From Hyphomicrobiales bacterium (GTDB lineage: Bacteria > Pseudomonadota > Alphaproteobacteria > Rhizobiales > Rhizobiaceae), in assembly GCA_003577315.1 (NCBI GenBank), contig QEVK01000028.1, forward strand, positions 1 to 41,268: a DNA stretch of 41,268 bases, read 5' to 3'. The position numbers were made by a program, and so were the translations under genes. Positions 30,942 to 41,268 of this stretch are shown in pieces (positions within the stretch are counted from its first letter, which is position 1; each line of letters opens with the position of its first letter). The notes beneath the pieces were generated by a model that did no database searches, was not told the origin of the DNA, and was given only the letters and a program-made list of their open reading frames with translations.

Positions 30942-33674
30942 CTAGTTTCCGGCGCCGAGCGCCTTGAGGCGGTAGAGCGCCTCCAGCGCCTCGCGCGGGG
31001 TCATCTCGTCGGGGTGGAGCGCGGCGAGCGCGGCGCCGAGCGCATCGTCCGTCTTCGGCTTCTGCGGCGCGCGCGTCGCCGCCACGGAGAACAGCGGCAG
31101 GTCATCGACGAGGCGCGCGGCCTTGCCGCTCGTCTCGCCTTCCTCCAGTTGCCGCAGCACCTGCCGCGCCCGCTCGACCACCGGCTCGGGCAGGCCGGCG
31201 AGGCGGGCGACCTGCACGCCGTAGGAACGGTCGGCCGCGCCCTTGCCGACCTCGTGCAGGAAGACGACGTCGCCCTCCCACTCCTTCACCCGCATGGTGA
31301 CGTTGTGGAGGCGCGGCAGCTTGTCGGCGAGCGCCGTCATCTCGTGGAAATGGGTGGCGAAGATCGCCCGGCAGCGGTTCTTCTCGTGCAGGTACTCCAC
31401 CGCCGCCCAGGCGATCGACAGGCCGTCGAAGGTGGCGGTGCCGCGCCCGATCTCGTCGAGGATGACGAGCGCCCGCTCGCCGGCCTGGTTGAGGATCGCC
31501 GCCGTCTCGACCATCTCGACCATGAAGGTCGAGCGGCCGCGCGCCAGGTCGTCGGAGGCGCCGACGCGCGAGAACAGCCGGTCGACCACGCCGATATGGG
31601 CGGAAGCGGCCGGCACGAAGGAGCCCATCTGGGCGAGGATGGCGATCAGCGCGTTCTGGCGCAGGAAGGTCGACTTGCCGCCCATGTTGGGGCCGGTCAG
31701 AAGCCAGATCGCGCCGTGCCTGCCGCCCTCGTCCGGCGACAGGTCGCAATCGTTGGCCACGAACGGGTCGGCGAGCTGGCGCGCCAGCGCCTGCTCGACC
31801 ACGGGGTGGCGGCCGCCCTCGACGCGGAAGGCGAGCGAGGCGTCGACGCGCGGGCGGCGGTAGTTCTGCTCGCCCGCAAGCACGGCGAGCGCGGCCGACA
31901 CGTCGAGCTCGTCGAGCGCGGCCGCCCCTGCGCGGATGGCGTCGGCCTGCGACACCGCCTCCCCCGCCAGCGCGTCGAACACGGAAAGCTCGATCTGGAG
32001 CGCGCGGTCGGCGGCGTTGGCGATCTTCGTCTCCAGCCCCGCCAGCTCCGTGGTGGTGAAGCGCATCGCATTCGCCATCGTCTGGCGGTGGATGAAGCGG
32101 GCCCTGGCGGCGTCGGTTCCGGTCATGGTTCCGGCGTGGCTGGCGCTGACCTCGATATAGTAGCCGAGCACGTTGTTGTGGCGGATTTTCAGCGCACGGA
32201 TGCCGGTTTCTTCAGCGAGATCGCGCTCCATGGCGGCGATGACGCGCCGCGACTGGTCGCGCAGCGCCCGCATCTCGTCGAGCTCGGCATGGTAGCCGGC
32301 GCGGGTGAAGCCGCCGTCGCGCTTCACGAGCGGCAGCTCCTCGTCGAGCGCCCGGTCCAGATGCTCGCAAAGCGCTTCCGGCAGGGCGGCGAGCGCGGCG
32401 CAGGCCGCCTCCAGCCGCGCCGGCAGCAGCGCGCCCGAAAGCACCTCGCGCGCCTGGCGCGCGGCGTCGAGGCCGGCCCGCAGCGCGCCGAGGTCGCGCG
32501 GGCCGCCGCGGTTGAGCGCCAGCCGCGACAGCGCCCGCACCATGTCGGGCGCGCCCTTCAGCACCGCGCGCAGCGCCTCCGTCAGCCGCGGCTCGCCGAC
32601 GAGGAAGGCGACGGCGTCGAGCCGCGCGTCGATCGCCGCCGGATCGGTCAGCGGCGCGGTCAGCCGCTCGGCCAAAAGCCGCGCCCCGCCGCCGGTCACG
32701 GTCCTGTCGATCGCCTTGAGCAGCGAGCCGTCGCGGTTGCCCGAGAGCGTGCGCGTCAGCTCCAGATTGGCGCGGGTGGCGGCGTCGATGAACAGGCACG
32801 AGCCCGCCTCCTCGCGCTCGGGGCGGGCGAGCGGCGGGCGCTCGGAGAGCTGGGTCTTCTCGACATAGGCGATGGCGCCGGAAATGGCGGAAAGCTCGGC
32901 GCGGGAGAACTCGCCGAAGCTGTCGGGCGTCGCCACCCCGAAGAAGCGCGCGATGCGCCGGGGGGCGGCGGCGGAATCGAACAGCGTCGCCGGCTGCGGG
33001 CTCGCCGTGCGGCCGAGCACGTCGAACACCGGCCTGAGCGCGGGATCGTGGAACACCGGCTCGGCGACGATCAGCTCGCGCGGGTCGACGCGCAATATGT
33101 CGGCGGCGAGCCGGTCGGCCGCGGATTCGGCGATCCTGAACGCGCCGGTGGAGATGTCGATCCAGGCGAGCGCGTAGCTTTCGCCGTTTCCCGCCGCCTT
33201 CACGCGGCCGAGCGCCATCAGGTAGTTGGCCTCGCCGGGGGAAAGCAGCTTCTCCTCGGTGATGGTGCCGGGCGTGACGAGGCGCACCACGTCGCGCCGC
33301 ACCACGGCCTTGTAGCCGCGCTTCCTCGCCTCGGCCGGGTCCTCCATCTGCTCGCACACGGCGACGCGGAAGCCTTGCGCGATCAGCTTCTGGAGGTAGT
33401 CGTCGGCCGCGTGCACCGGCACGCCGCACATCGGGATGTCCTCGCCCTGGTGCCTGCCGCGCCTGGTCAGCGCGATGCCGAGCGCCCGGCTGGCCAGCTC
33501 CGCGTCGTGGAAGAACAGCTCGTAGAAGTCGCCCATGCGGTAGAACAGCAGCGAATCCGCGTTGGCCGCCTTGATCTCGATATACTGCTCCATCATCGGC
33601 GTCGCCCCCGCGGCGGAGGGCACGGGCGGGGCGGCGAGGGCGTCGTCGTCGCTGCGGGATGGCTGGTCGTTCAA
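30942..33674 (-). CDS. mutS: MutS DNA mismatch repair protein
   Basis: This 910-aa protein detects mismatches. The N-terminal mismatch-binding domain has the Phe-x-Glu motif in [20 protein letters not shown]. The connector, core and clamp domains follow. The ATPase has Walker [17 protein letters not shown] near residue 660 and [19 protein letters not shown]. The start shown is a TTG at 33674 that opens a 26-residue N-terminal extension before [20 protein letters not shown]; rhizobial MutS proteins have such an extension, but the exact start is uncertain. It is divergent from maeB across a 131-base gap. Confidence 0.95.
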   Translation of the reverse strand: MNDQPSRSDDDALAAPPVPSAAGATPMMEQYIEIKAANADSLLFYRMGDFYELFFHDAELASRALGIALTRRGRHQGEDIPMCGVPVHAADDYLQKLIAQGFRVAVCEQMEDPAEARKRGYKAVVRRDVVRLVTPGTITEEKLLSPGEANYLMALGRVKAAGNGESYALAWIDISTGAFRIAESAADRLAADILRVDPRELIVAEPVFHDPALRPVFDVLGRTASPQPATLFDSAAAPRRIARFFGVATPDSFGEFSRAELSAISGAIAYVEKTQLSERPPLARPEREEAGSCLFIDAATRANLELTRTLSGNRDGSLLKAIDRTVTGGGARLLAERLTAPLTDPAAIDARLDAVAFLVGEPRLTEALRAVLKGAPDMVRALSRLALNRGGPRDLGALRAGLDAARQAREVLSGALLPARLEAACAALAALPEALCEHLDRALDEELPLVKRDGGFTRAGYHAELDEMRALRDQSRRVIAAMERDLAEETGIRALKIRHNNVLGYYIEVSASHAGTMTGTDAARARFIHRQTMANAMRFTTTELAGLETKIANAADRALQIELSVFDALAGEAVSQADAIRAGAAALDELDVSAALAVLAGEQNYRRPRVDASLAFRVEGGRHPVVEQALARQLADPFVANDCDLSPDEGGRHGAIWLLTGPNMGGKSTFLRQNALIAILAQMGSFVPAASAHIGVVDRLFSRVGASDDLARGRSTFMVEMVETAAILNQAGERALVILDEIGRGTATFDGLSIAWAAVEYLHEKNRCRAIFATHFHEMTALADKLPRLHNVTMRVKEWEGDVVFLHEVGKGAADRSYGVQVARLAGLPEPVVERARQVLRQLEEGETSGKAARLVDDLPLFSVAATRAPQKPKTDDALGAALAALHPDEMTPREALEALYRLKALGAGN

Positions 33675-33805
33675 GAGCGGTGGACCTTGCGGAAGGAGAC
33701 GGTTTTCCTGCTTGGCGTTTTGCGGCCGCCAAGTGTAGCCTTATTCGCGGCGCTTCGGCAAAACTCCACAAGAACGCGCCGCCGGGGAAGGATACGGACA
33801 CCGAC
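33675..33805. promoter_or_regulatory. Divergent gap between mutS and maeB
   Basis: This 131-base region must hold both promoters. It is moderately AT-rich (33690-33775), but no convincing hexamer pair or inverted repeat was identified. An open frame reaching back from maeB to 33659 has no family match. Confidence 0.4.
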
Positions 33806-36091
<2,286 letters not shown>

Positions 36092-36119
36092 GCGGAACGC
36101 CGGCGAGGGACGGTCGGGG

Positions 36120-37652
36120 ATGAACGTCGCCTCGTGGCTCGACGCGACGGCGCGGGCAAGGCCGCACGCGCCGGCGGTGTTCCTGGGCACCGAGCAGGTG
36201 GCGACCTATGGCGAGCTGGCCGCGCGCGCCCGCGCCCGCGCCGCCGGCATGGCCGCCCGGCACGGCATCGGGCAGGGCGACCGCGTCGCGGTGTTCCTGA
36301 AGAACGTGCCCGACTATCTGGAGCTGTTCTACGCGGTGTGGTGGCTGGGCGCGGTCGTCGTGCCGGTCAACAACAAGCTGCATCCGCGCGAGGTGGCGTG
36401 GATCGCGGAGAACTCGGGCGCGAAATTGCTGATCTCCAGCGACGGCGCGGTCGGCGGCGAGGCGGCGCTTCCCGCCGGCTGCCGCGAGATCGCGCACGGC
36501 TCGCCCGACTGGGCGGCGATGGCTGGCGAAGGCGCGGCCGCGCCGGCCCCGGTCGCCGGCGACGACACGGCGTGGCTGTTCTACAGCTCCGGCACCACCG
36601 GCCGGCCCAAGGGCGTCATGCTCACCCACGACAATTTGCGCGCGATGAGCCTCGCCTACGCGCTCGACGTCGACCAGGCCGCGCCGGATCAGGCGACGAT
36701 CTACGCCGCGCCGATCTCGCACGGGGCGGGCCTCTACAACTTCGTCTTCGTGCGCGTGGGCGCGGCGCACGTCTTCCCGGCCTCGAAGGGCTTCGACCCG
36801 GCCGAGATCGCGGCGCTGTCGCGCCATTTCGGCCAGACGGTGATGTTCGCGGCGCCCACCATGGTCAAGCGCCTCGTCGAGTGGGCGCGCGGCAGCGGCT
36901 ATGGCGGCGAGGGCATCCGCACCGTCGTCTATGGCGGCGGGCCGATGTATCTGGCCGACATCGAGGACGCGCTGGCGCTGTTCGGCCCGCGCTTCGTGCA
37001 GATCTACGGCCAGGCCGAGAGCCCGATGACCATCACCTCGCTGCGCCGCGAGCTGATCGCCGAGCGCGCCCATCCCGGCCACGCGCGCCGCCTCGCCTCG
37101 GTCGGGCAGGCGATGGCGACGGTCGAGGTGGCGATCGCCGGGCCGGACGGCAGGCCGGGCGCTGCCGCCGGCGAGCCCGGAGAGATCCTGGTGCGCGGGC
37201 AGACGGTGATGAAGGGCTACTGGCGGAACCCCGAGGCCACCGCCGCCACGCTCGCCCATGGCTGGCTGCACACCGGCGACGTCGGCACGCTCGACGCCGA
37301 CGGCTTTCTCACGCTCACCGATCGGTCGAAGGACGTCATCATCTCCGGCGGCACCAACATCTATCCGCGCGAGGTCGAGGAGGTGCTGGCGCGCCATCCG
37401 GCCGTGCTGGAGGTGTCGGTGGTGGGCGCGCCGAGCGCCGAATGGGGCGAGGACGTCGCCGCCTTCGTGGTGCTGCGCGCCGGCATGGCGGCGGGCCCGG
37501 CCGAGCTGGAGGCGTGGTGCCTCGGGGAGATCGCCTCGTTCAAGAAGCCGAAGCGCTACATATTCCGCGACGAGCTGCCCAAGAACAGCTACGGCAAGGT
37601 GCTGAAGACGGAGCTGCGCGCGACGCTTCGCGCCGGGGAGGCCGGGGCGTAG
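36120..37652 (+). CDS. Acyl-CoA synthetase / AMP-dependent ligase
   Basis: This 510-aa member of the ANL superfamily activates a carboxylic acid as an adenylate and transfers it to CoA. Core motifs are present: FYSSGTTGRPKGVMLTH (P-loop), YGQAESPMTITSL, TGDVGTLDADGFLTLTDRSK followed by DVIISGGTNIYPREVEEVL, and the C-terminal catalytic lysine in LPKNSYGKVLKTELR. The overall shape resembles long- or medium-chain and aromatic acyl-CoA ligases; the substrate is unknown. It is 28 bases after maeB, so co-transcription is likely. Confidence 0.9.
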   Translation: MNVASWLDATARARPHAPAVFLGTEQVATYGELAARARARAAGMAARHGIGQGDRVAVFLKNVPDYLELFYAVWWLGAVVVPVNNKLHPREVAWIAENSGAKLLISSDGAVGGEAALPAGCREIAHGSPDWAAMAGEGAAAPAPVAGDDTAWLFYSSGTTGRPKGVMLTHDNLRAMSLAYALDVDQAAPDQATIYAAPISHGAGLYNFVFVRVGAAHVFPASKGFDPAEIAALSRHFGQTVMFAAPTMVKRLVEWARGSGYGGEGIRTVVYGGGPMYLADIEDALALFGPRFVQIYGQAESPMTITSLRRELIAERAHPGHARRLASVGQAMATVEVAIAGPDGRPGAAAGEPGEILVRGQTVMKGYWRNPEATAATLAHGWLHTGDVGTLDADGFLTLTDRSKDVIISGGTNIYPREVEEVLARHPAVLEVSVVGAPSAEWGEDVAAFVVLRAGMAAGPAELEAWCLGEIASFKKPKRYIFRDELPKNSYGKVLKTELRATLRAGEAGA

Positions 37653-37686
37653 CGAGGCCCTTGCCGCGAACGCGCCGGGCGCGACA

Positions 37687-38034
37687 TCATCGCTCGTATC
37701 GCCGCGCCAGCGCCCTCGGAGCCTTCATGAGCCACGCCCGCCGCAGCCGGTGCGCCAGCTCCTCGTCGGCGATGGCGTCGATGCGCACCAGCATCGCCGG
37801 CCAGCCCTTGTAGTGGTCCGTCTCGAAATAGCGGTCGGGCGCGGCCTCGAGCAGCATCTCCTTCTCCTCGAGGGGCACCATGACGACCACGGTCGCGGCG
37901 TCCTTGACACGACAGAAGCCCTTGCCGCGCACCTTGAGCGCGGGCGTGCCGTACCACTGCGCCTCCTCGACCTCGGGCAGCGCGGCAGCGGCCTTCCTGA
38001 GGCGCCCGAAGGCGCGGGAGAGGTCGCCGGTCAC
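37687..38034 (-). CDS. MmcQ/YjbR-family protein
   Basis: This 115-aa protein has the YjbR pattern: AALPEVEEAQWYGTPALKVR, GKGFCRVKDAATVVVMVPLE and FETDHYKGWPAMLVRIDAIA, ending in a basic tail. The fold is a double-wing, CyaY-like domain often described as DNA-binding, with unknown function. The start is a GTG at 38034, four bases after the olsB stop, so it is coupled to olsB. It converges on the acyl-CoA synthetase gene with a 34-base gap. The link with ornithine-lipid synthesis may be positional only. Confidence 0.87.
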   Translation of the reverse strand: MTGDLSRAFGRLRKAAAALPEVEEAQWYGTPALKVRGKGFCRVKDAATVVVMVPLEEKEMLLEAAPDRYFETDHYKGWPAMLVRIDAIADEELAHRLRRAWLMKAPRALARRYER

Positions 38035-38038
38035 GGCC

Positions 38039-38929
38039 TCACGCCGCGAAGCGCGCCGCGTCGGCTCCGTAGTGGTTGACGTAGCGCGACGAGATCGTGC
38101 CGACCGGCAGGACGATGAAGACGTCGGTGGTGCCGAAGCCGTGGTCGACCACGCAGCCGTCGCCGATCTTCGCGCCGAGCCGCAGATAGCCTTTTATCAG
38201 CGGCGGCATCGCCGCGAAGGCGGCGCGCGCGTTGATCGCCTCGCCCGGCATCAGGTCCATGACGTGGAAGCGCGGCGCCACGGCCGCGACCTGCCAGTCG
38301 CCCTCGGCGCGGCAGTTCTGGGCCAGGAACGACAGCGCCTCGGCGTGGGCGGCCGGCACCGTGCCGTGGAACGAGGCGCAGCCGATCATGGCGCCGATGC
38401 CGTAATGGTTCACATAGGCCCAGATGCCCTGCCACAGCGCCTCGATGGTGCGCTTGGAGCGATAGGCCGGCAGGACGCAGGAGCGTCCGAGCTCCAGGAA
38501 GCGCAGCGAGGGGTGGCGCGCCACCAGCGCCTCCAGCTCGAACTCGTCGCTGGAATAGAAGCCGCCGGCGGCGGCCGCGCATTCCTGCCGCAGGAGCCGG
38601 TAGGTGCCGACGATGCGCCGGTGCTCGGGGCCGGGCAGGCCGGCGTCGAGCACCAGCAGGTGGTCGCAGACCTCGTCGAAGCGGTCGGCGTCGCGGCGGT
38701 CCCTGACGCCGGCCGCCGGGGCCAGCGCGCCGAGCTCCTCGTGGAACACGCGGTAGCGCACCTCCTGCGCCGCCGCCACCTCGTCGTCGTTGCGGGCGAG
38801 CCTGACCTCGATGGCGCCGATGCGGCCGAGCCGCGCGCCCGCGGCCAGCCCGGAAAACAGCACCGCCGCCGGCGCGTCCGCGCCGGAACGGGCGTTGTCG
38901 AAGGCGGTTTGCGTCATGGTGGTGCGCAT
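38039..38929 (-). CDS. olsB: OlsB-type ornithine lipid acyltransferase
   Basis: This 296-aa GNAT-like acyltransferase matches OlsB in length and in key stretches: EVRLARNDDEVAAAQEVRYR at the N terminus, FLELGRSCVLPAYRSKRTIE, and NHYGIGAMIGCASFHGTVPA. OlsB transfers a 3-hydroxyacyl chain from acyl carrier protein to ornithine, the first step of phosphorus-free ornithine lipids. The olsA partner is not adjacent, as in Sinorhizobium where the two are separate. AGGA lies eight bases before the ATG at 38929; an ATG 12 bases further in is an alternative. Expression in relatives rises on phosphate limitation, but no Pho box was found. Confidence 0.8.
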   Translation of the reverse strand: MRTTMTQTAFDNARSGADAPAAVLFSGLAAGARLGRIGAIEVRLARNDDEVAAAQEVRYRVFHEELGALAPAAGVRDRRDADRFDEVCDHLLVLDAGLPGPEHRRIVGTYRLLRQECAAAAGGFYSSDEFELEALVARHPSLRFLELGRSCVLPAYRSKRTIEALWQGIWAYVNHYGIGAMIGCASFHGTVPAAHAEALSFLAQNCRAEGDWQVAAVAPRFHVMDLMPGEAINARAAFAAMPPLIKGYLRLGAKIGDGCVVDHGFGTTDVFIVLPVGTISSRYVNHYGADAARFAA

Positions 38930-39106
38930 GGTCGCTGTCCTTGCTCCTGTGCGGCCTCGGGCGCGGCTGCCGACTCGCGGGTTGCGGTCCGAATCGCGCG
39001 TTGCGGTGCTGGCTTAGGCGGGCAATGCAACGCGAGTATGACGAAAGGTGTCACGGCGGTGTCCGTGGCGCAAGGCGGCGCGCGCCGTGCCCGCGCGGCC
39101 GGCCGC
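38930..39106. promoter_or_regulatory. Gap upstream of olsB with a direct repeat
   Basis: This 177-base gap holds TCGCGGGTTGCGGT (38975-38988) and TCGCGCGTTGCGGT (38994-39007), a direct repeat with one mismatch and a 19-base period, 46-78 bases upstream of olsB. The spacing of about two helical turns would suit a response regulator. No recognisable terminator follows the kinase gene. Confidence 0.35.
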
Positions 39107-41268
39107 TCAGGCGAGGGCGTGGCCTTCCACCGCCTCGATCATCGCCCGCGGATCGACGGGCTTGGTCAGGAACCCGGTCGCGCCGTGGGCGATGACGCCG
39201 TGGCGGGTCTTTTCCTGGCCGTCGGCCGACAGCACCAGGATCGGCACCGCCGCCATGCCGCTGTCCTGCTCGTGGCGGCGGATGAGCGCGATCGCCTCCA
39301 GCCCGTCCATCACCGGCATGTCGAGGTCCATCAGCACCGCGTCGTAGCGGTGGGCGCCGCCGCCCTGCGCCAGCGCCTCGACCGCCGCCTTGCCGTTGGC
39401 CACGATGTCGACCCGGTGGCCGGCCCTGGTCAGCGCCGAGCGGGCGAGAAGCGCGTTGATGTCGTTGTCCTCGGCCACCAGCACGCGCAGGCCCCGCCCC
39501 TGCGCCGGCTGCCCCCGCCTCGCCCCCTGCTCCCGCGGCCCTTCCGGCCCGCCGTCGGCCGCGGCCGCGTGCGACGACAGCAGGACGCGCAAAAGCGTCG
39601 CCCCGCGCACCGGCCGCACCAGGAACGAGCCGTAGCCGCCGGCGCGGTACCCGGCGAGCTGGCCGCGGTCGGCGGGCGCGATCAGCGTCACCGCCTCGGC
39701 CCTGTCGATGCCGGCCTTGCGCAGCCGCTCCAGCAGGCGGCCGTCGCCGCCTTCGAGCGCGGCGTCCACCAGCACCGTGTCGTGGCCGCCCGGCCTGGCG
39801 CGGCCGGCGGCGGCGGCTTCCTCGACGGTGCGGGCGATGTCGGCCGCGCCGCCATGGGCGGCGACGGTGCGGGCGAGCGCCTGCGCCTCGATGGCGTTGG
39901 CCGAGACGACGAGGACGCGGCGGCCGGCGAGCGCGGCGCCGAGGTCGAGCCGCGGCGCGACCGCGTTCCGCACGGGTATCTCGACCGTGAACCGCGAGCC
40001 CTTGCCCGGCTCGCCCTCGGCGGCGATGGTACCGCCCATGGCCTCGACGATGCGCCGCGAGATGGCGAGGCCGAGGCCGGCGCCGCCGTGGCGGCGCGTC
40101 GGCGTGCTGTCGCCCTGCTCGAACTCCTCGAAGATGCGGGCGATGTCGCGGCGCTTCAGGCCGGGGCCGGTGTCGACGACATGGAAGCGGATGCGCCGCT
40201 CCGCCCCCTCGCCGGCCCCGCCGTCGACCATGCCGACCTCGACCAGCACGCCGCCGGTCTCGGTGAACTTGACGGCGTTGCCGACGATGTTGATGAGCAC
40301 CTGCCGCAGCCGGCCGGGATCGGCGTCGACGAGCGCGGGAACATCCGGCGCGACGTGGCAGCCGAGCCCGATGCCCTTGTCGTGGGCGCGCGGCGAAATC
40401 AGCTCGACCACGTTCTCCGCCAGCTCGCGCGGGCTGACCGGCTGCGGCTCGAGGTCGAGGCGGCCGAACTCGATCTTGGAATAGTCGAGCAGGTCGTCGA
40501 TCAGCGCGAGCAGCGCCGCGGCCGAGGTCGAGACCGCCGCGACATAGGTGCGCTGCTCCGGCGTCAGCCGCGTCTCGGCCAGGAGGTGCGCCATGCCCAT
40601 GATGCCGTTCATCGGCGTGCGGATCTCGTGGCTGACCGTGGCGAGGAAGCGCGACTTGGCCTCGCTGGCGGCCTCGGCGCGCTCGCGCGCGGCGTTGAGC
40701 GCGGCTTCGGCCCGCTTGCGCGCGGTGATGTCGCGGGCGATCGCCCGGTGCGAGACGGCGTCGTCGTCCTTGTCGCGCACCGACAGCTCGATCCACGAGA
40801 ACCAGCGCTCGCCGGACGCGGTGCGCACCGCCACGTCGGTCGAGGACAGGCATTCGCCGTCGCAGAAGGCGCTGTCGGGCACGACGCCGATGTCGATGCC
40901 GAGCTCGGCGAGCCGCCGGCCGGTCACCGCCGCCGGCGCGACGCCGACCAGCTCGGACAGAACCCGGTTGGCATAGACGATGCGGCCCTCGCGGTCGCGG
41001 TGGACGACGATGTCGCCGAGCGCGTCGGCGAGGCCGCGCGCGCGCTCCTCGCTTTCCCGCAGCTCCCACATGCGGTCGGCCAGCCGCTCGACATCCTCGC
41101 GGGCGCGCAGCATCTCCCCTTCGGCGAGCGCGGCGCGCCGCCGGGCGGCGCGTTCGTGCCAGGCGAGCGCGCCGAGGCCGCAAAGGCCGGCCGGCCCGGC
41201 CGCCAGCGCCGGCGCGCCGGCAAGAAGCGCAAGCCCCGTCGCCGCGGCAAGGGCGAGCGCGGCGAGCA
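39107..41268 (-). CDS. Hybrid sensor histidine kinase, N terminus beyond right edge
   Basis: The 720 visible codons lack the true start, because the frame stays open to 41268. Order from the N-terminal side: two alanine/leucine-rich membrane helices, a short coiled coil, a PAS domain ([20 protein letters not shown]), a HisKA domain with the phosphorylated histidine in [15 protein letters not shown], an HATPase domain ([35 protein letters not shown]), a degenerate receiver-like domain ([19 protein letters not shown], with Arg in place of the conserved Lys), and a complete receiver ([28 protein letters not shown]). An internal ATG at 41113 is not the likely start, as it would remove the membrane helices. 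Its signal and partner are unknown. Confidence 0.9.
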   Translation of the reverse strand, partial: LAALALAAATGLALLAGAPALAAGPAGLCGLGALAWHERAARRRAALAEGEMLRAREDVERLADRMWELRESEERARGLADALGDIVVHRDREGRIVYANRVLSELVGVAPAAVTGRRLAELGIDIGVVPDSAFCDGECLSSTDVAVRTASGERWFSWIELSVRDKDDDAVSHRAIARDITARKRAEAALNAARERAEAASEAKSRFLATVSHEIRTPMNGIMGMAHLLAETRLTPEQRTYVAAVSTSAAALLALIDDLLDYSKIEFGRLDLEPQPVSPRELAENVVELISPRAHDKGIGLGCHVAPDVPALVDADPGRLRQVLINIVGNAVKFTETGGVLVEVGMVDGGAGEGAERRIRFHVVDTGPGLKRRDIARIFEEFEQGDSTPTRRHGGAGLGLAISRRIVEAMGGTIAAEGEPGKGSRFTVEIPVRNAVAPRLDLGAALAGRRVLVVSANAIEAQALARTVAAHGGAADIARTVEEAAAAGRARPGGHDTVLVDAALEGGDGRLLERLRKAGIDRAEAVTLIAPADRGQLAGYRAGGYGSFLVRPVRGATLLRVLLSSHAAAADGGPEGPREQGARRGQPAQGRGLRVLVAEDNDINALLARSALTRAGHRVDIVANGKAAVEALAQGGGAHRYDAVLMDLDMPVMDGLEAIALIRRHEQDSGMAAVPILVLSADGQEKTRHGVIAHGATGFLTKPVDPRAMIEAVEGHALA

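Overview
The window is chromosomal DNA of a GC-rich alphaproteobacterium, most likely a denitrifying member of the Hyphomicrobiales (Rhizobiales; Phyllobacteriaceae/Mesorhizobium-like). This rests on the set of families (GlnD, OlsB, MmcB, HmrR/CueR, short HPF), a good Irr-type iron control element, and the housekeeping run maeB / mutS / glnD / murJ / trpS. The assignment is an inference from gene content; no marker gene was compared.

Bases 1-5.9 kb are a nitrogen-oxide (NO) response region. It holds the start of a pseudoazurin gene, an NnrR-type Crp/Fnr regulator, and a DUF1858 gene preceded by a perfect TTGCG-N4-CGCAA box. A leftward operon follows (77-aa Cys protein, CcoN-like membrane protein, tandem-DUF2249 protein, group III truncated haemoglobin, NsrR). 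Divergent from it is a rightward pair (exported cupin, DUF6522). The two promoters of the divergent region each carry a possible operator.

Bases 5.9-10.6 kb hold a leftward cbb3 oxidase operon ccoN-O-Q-P followed by a 69-aa membrane protein, a DUF2189 protein and ccoS. ccoG, ccoH and ccoI are absent and no FNR/FixK box is visible. Bases 10.8-13.1 kb hold a MarR regulator with a C-terminal Cys/His cluster, an 81-aa thioredoxin-fold protein, a secreted acidic-loop protein and a cytosolic CPGC redoxin. This looks like a compact, apparently uncharacterised redox or metal module and is the best candidate for something new, together with the CcoN-like protein.

Bases 13.2-22 kb are a mixed accessory region: a 68-aa orphan, a short ribosome hibernation factor, a polytopic membrane protein, a complete HAAT/Liv-type ABC importer (binding protein, two permeases, two ATPases), MmcB, CueR and an L,D-transpeptidase lipoprotein ending in a strong terminator. 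Bases 22.1-38 kb are mostly core genes: nfu (behind an Irr box), a universal stress protein, trpS, murJ, glnD, an EAL phosphodiesterase, mutS, maeB, an acyl-CoA synthetase, a YjbR-like protein and olsB. The window ends inside a hybrid histidine kinase whose N terminus lies beyond the right edge.

The left third fits one physiology: respiration at low oxygen with nitrogen oxides, where copper and haem proteins, NO sensing by NnrR and NsrR, NO removal by the haemoglobin, and a high-affinity oxidase are needed together. No rRNA, tRNA, CRISPR array, insertion sequence or phage gene was seen. Except for the regulatory regions described, no stretch over 300 bases lacks a gene. Very long open frames opposite glnD, mutS and ccoN are artefacts of high GC.
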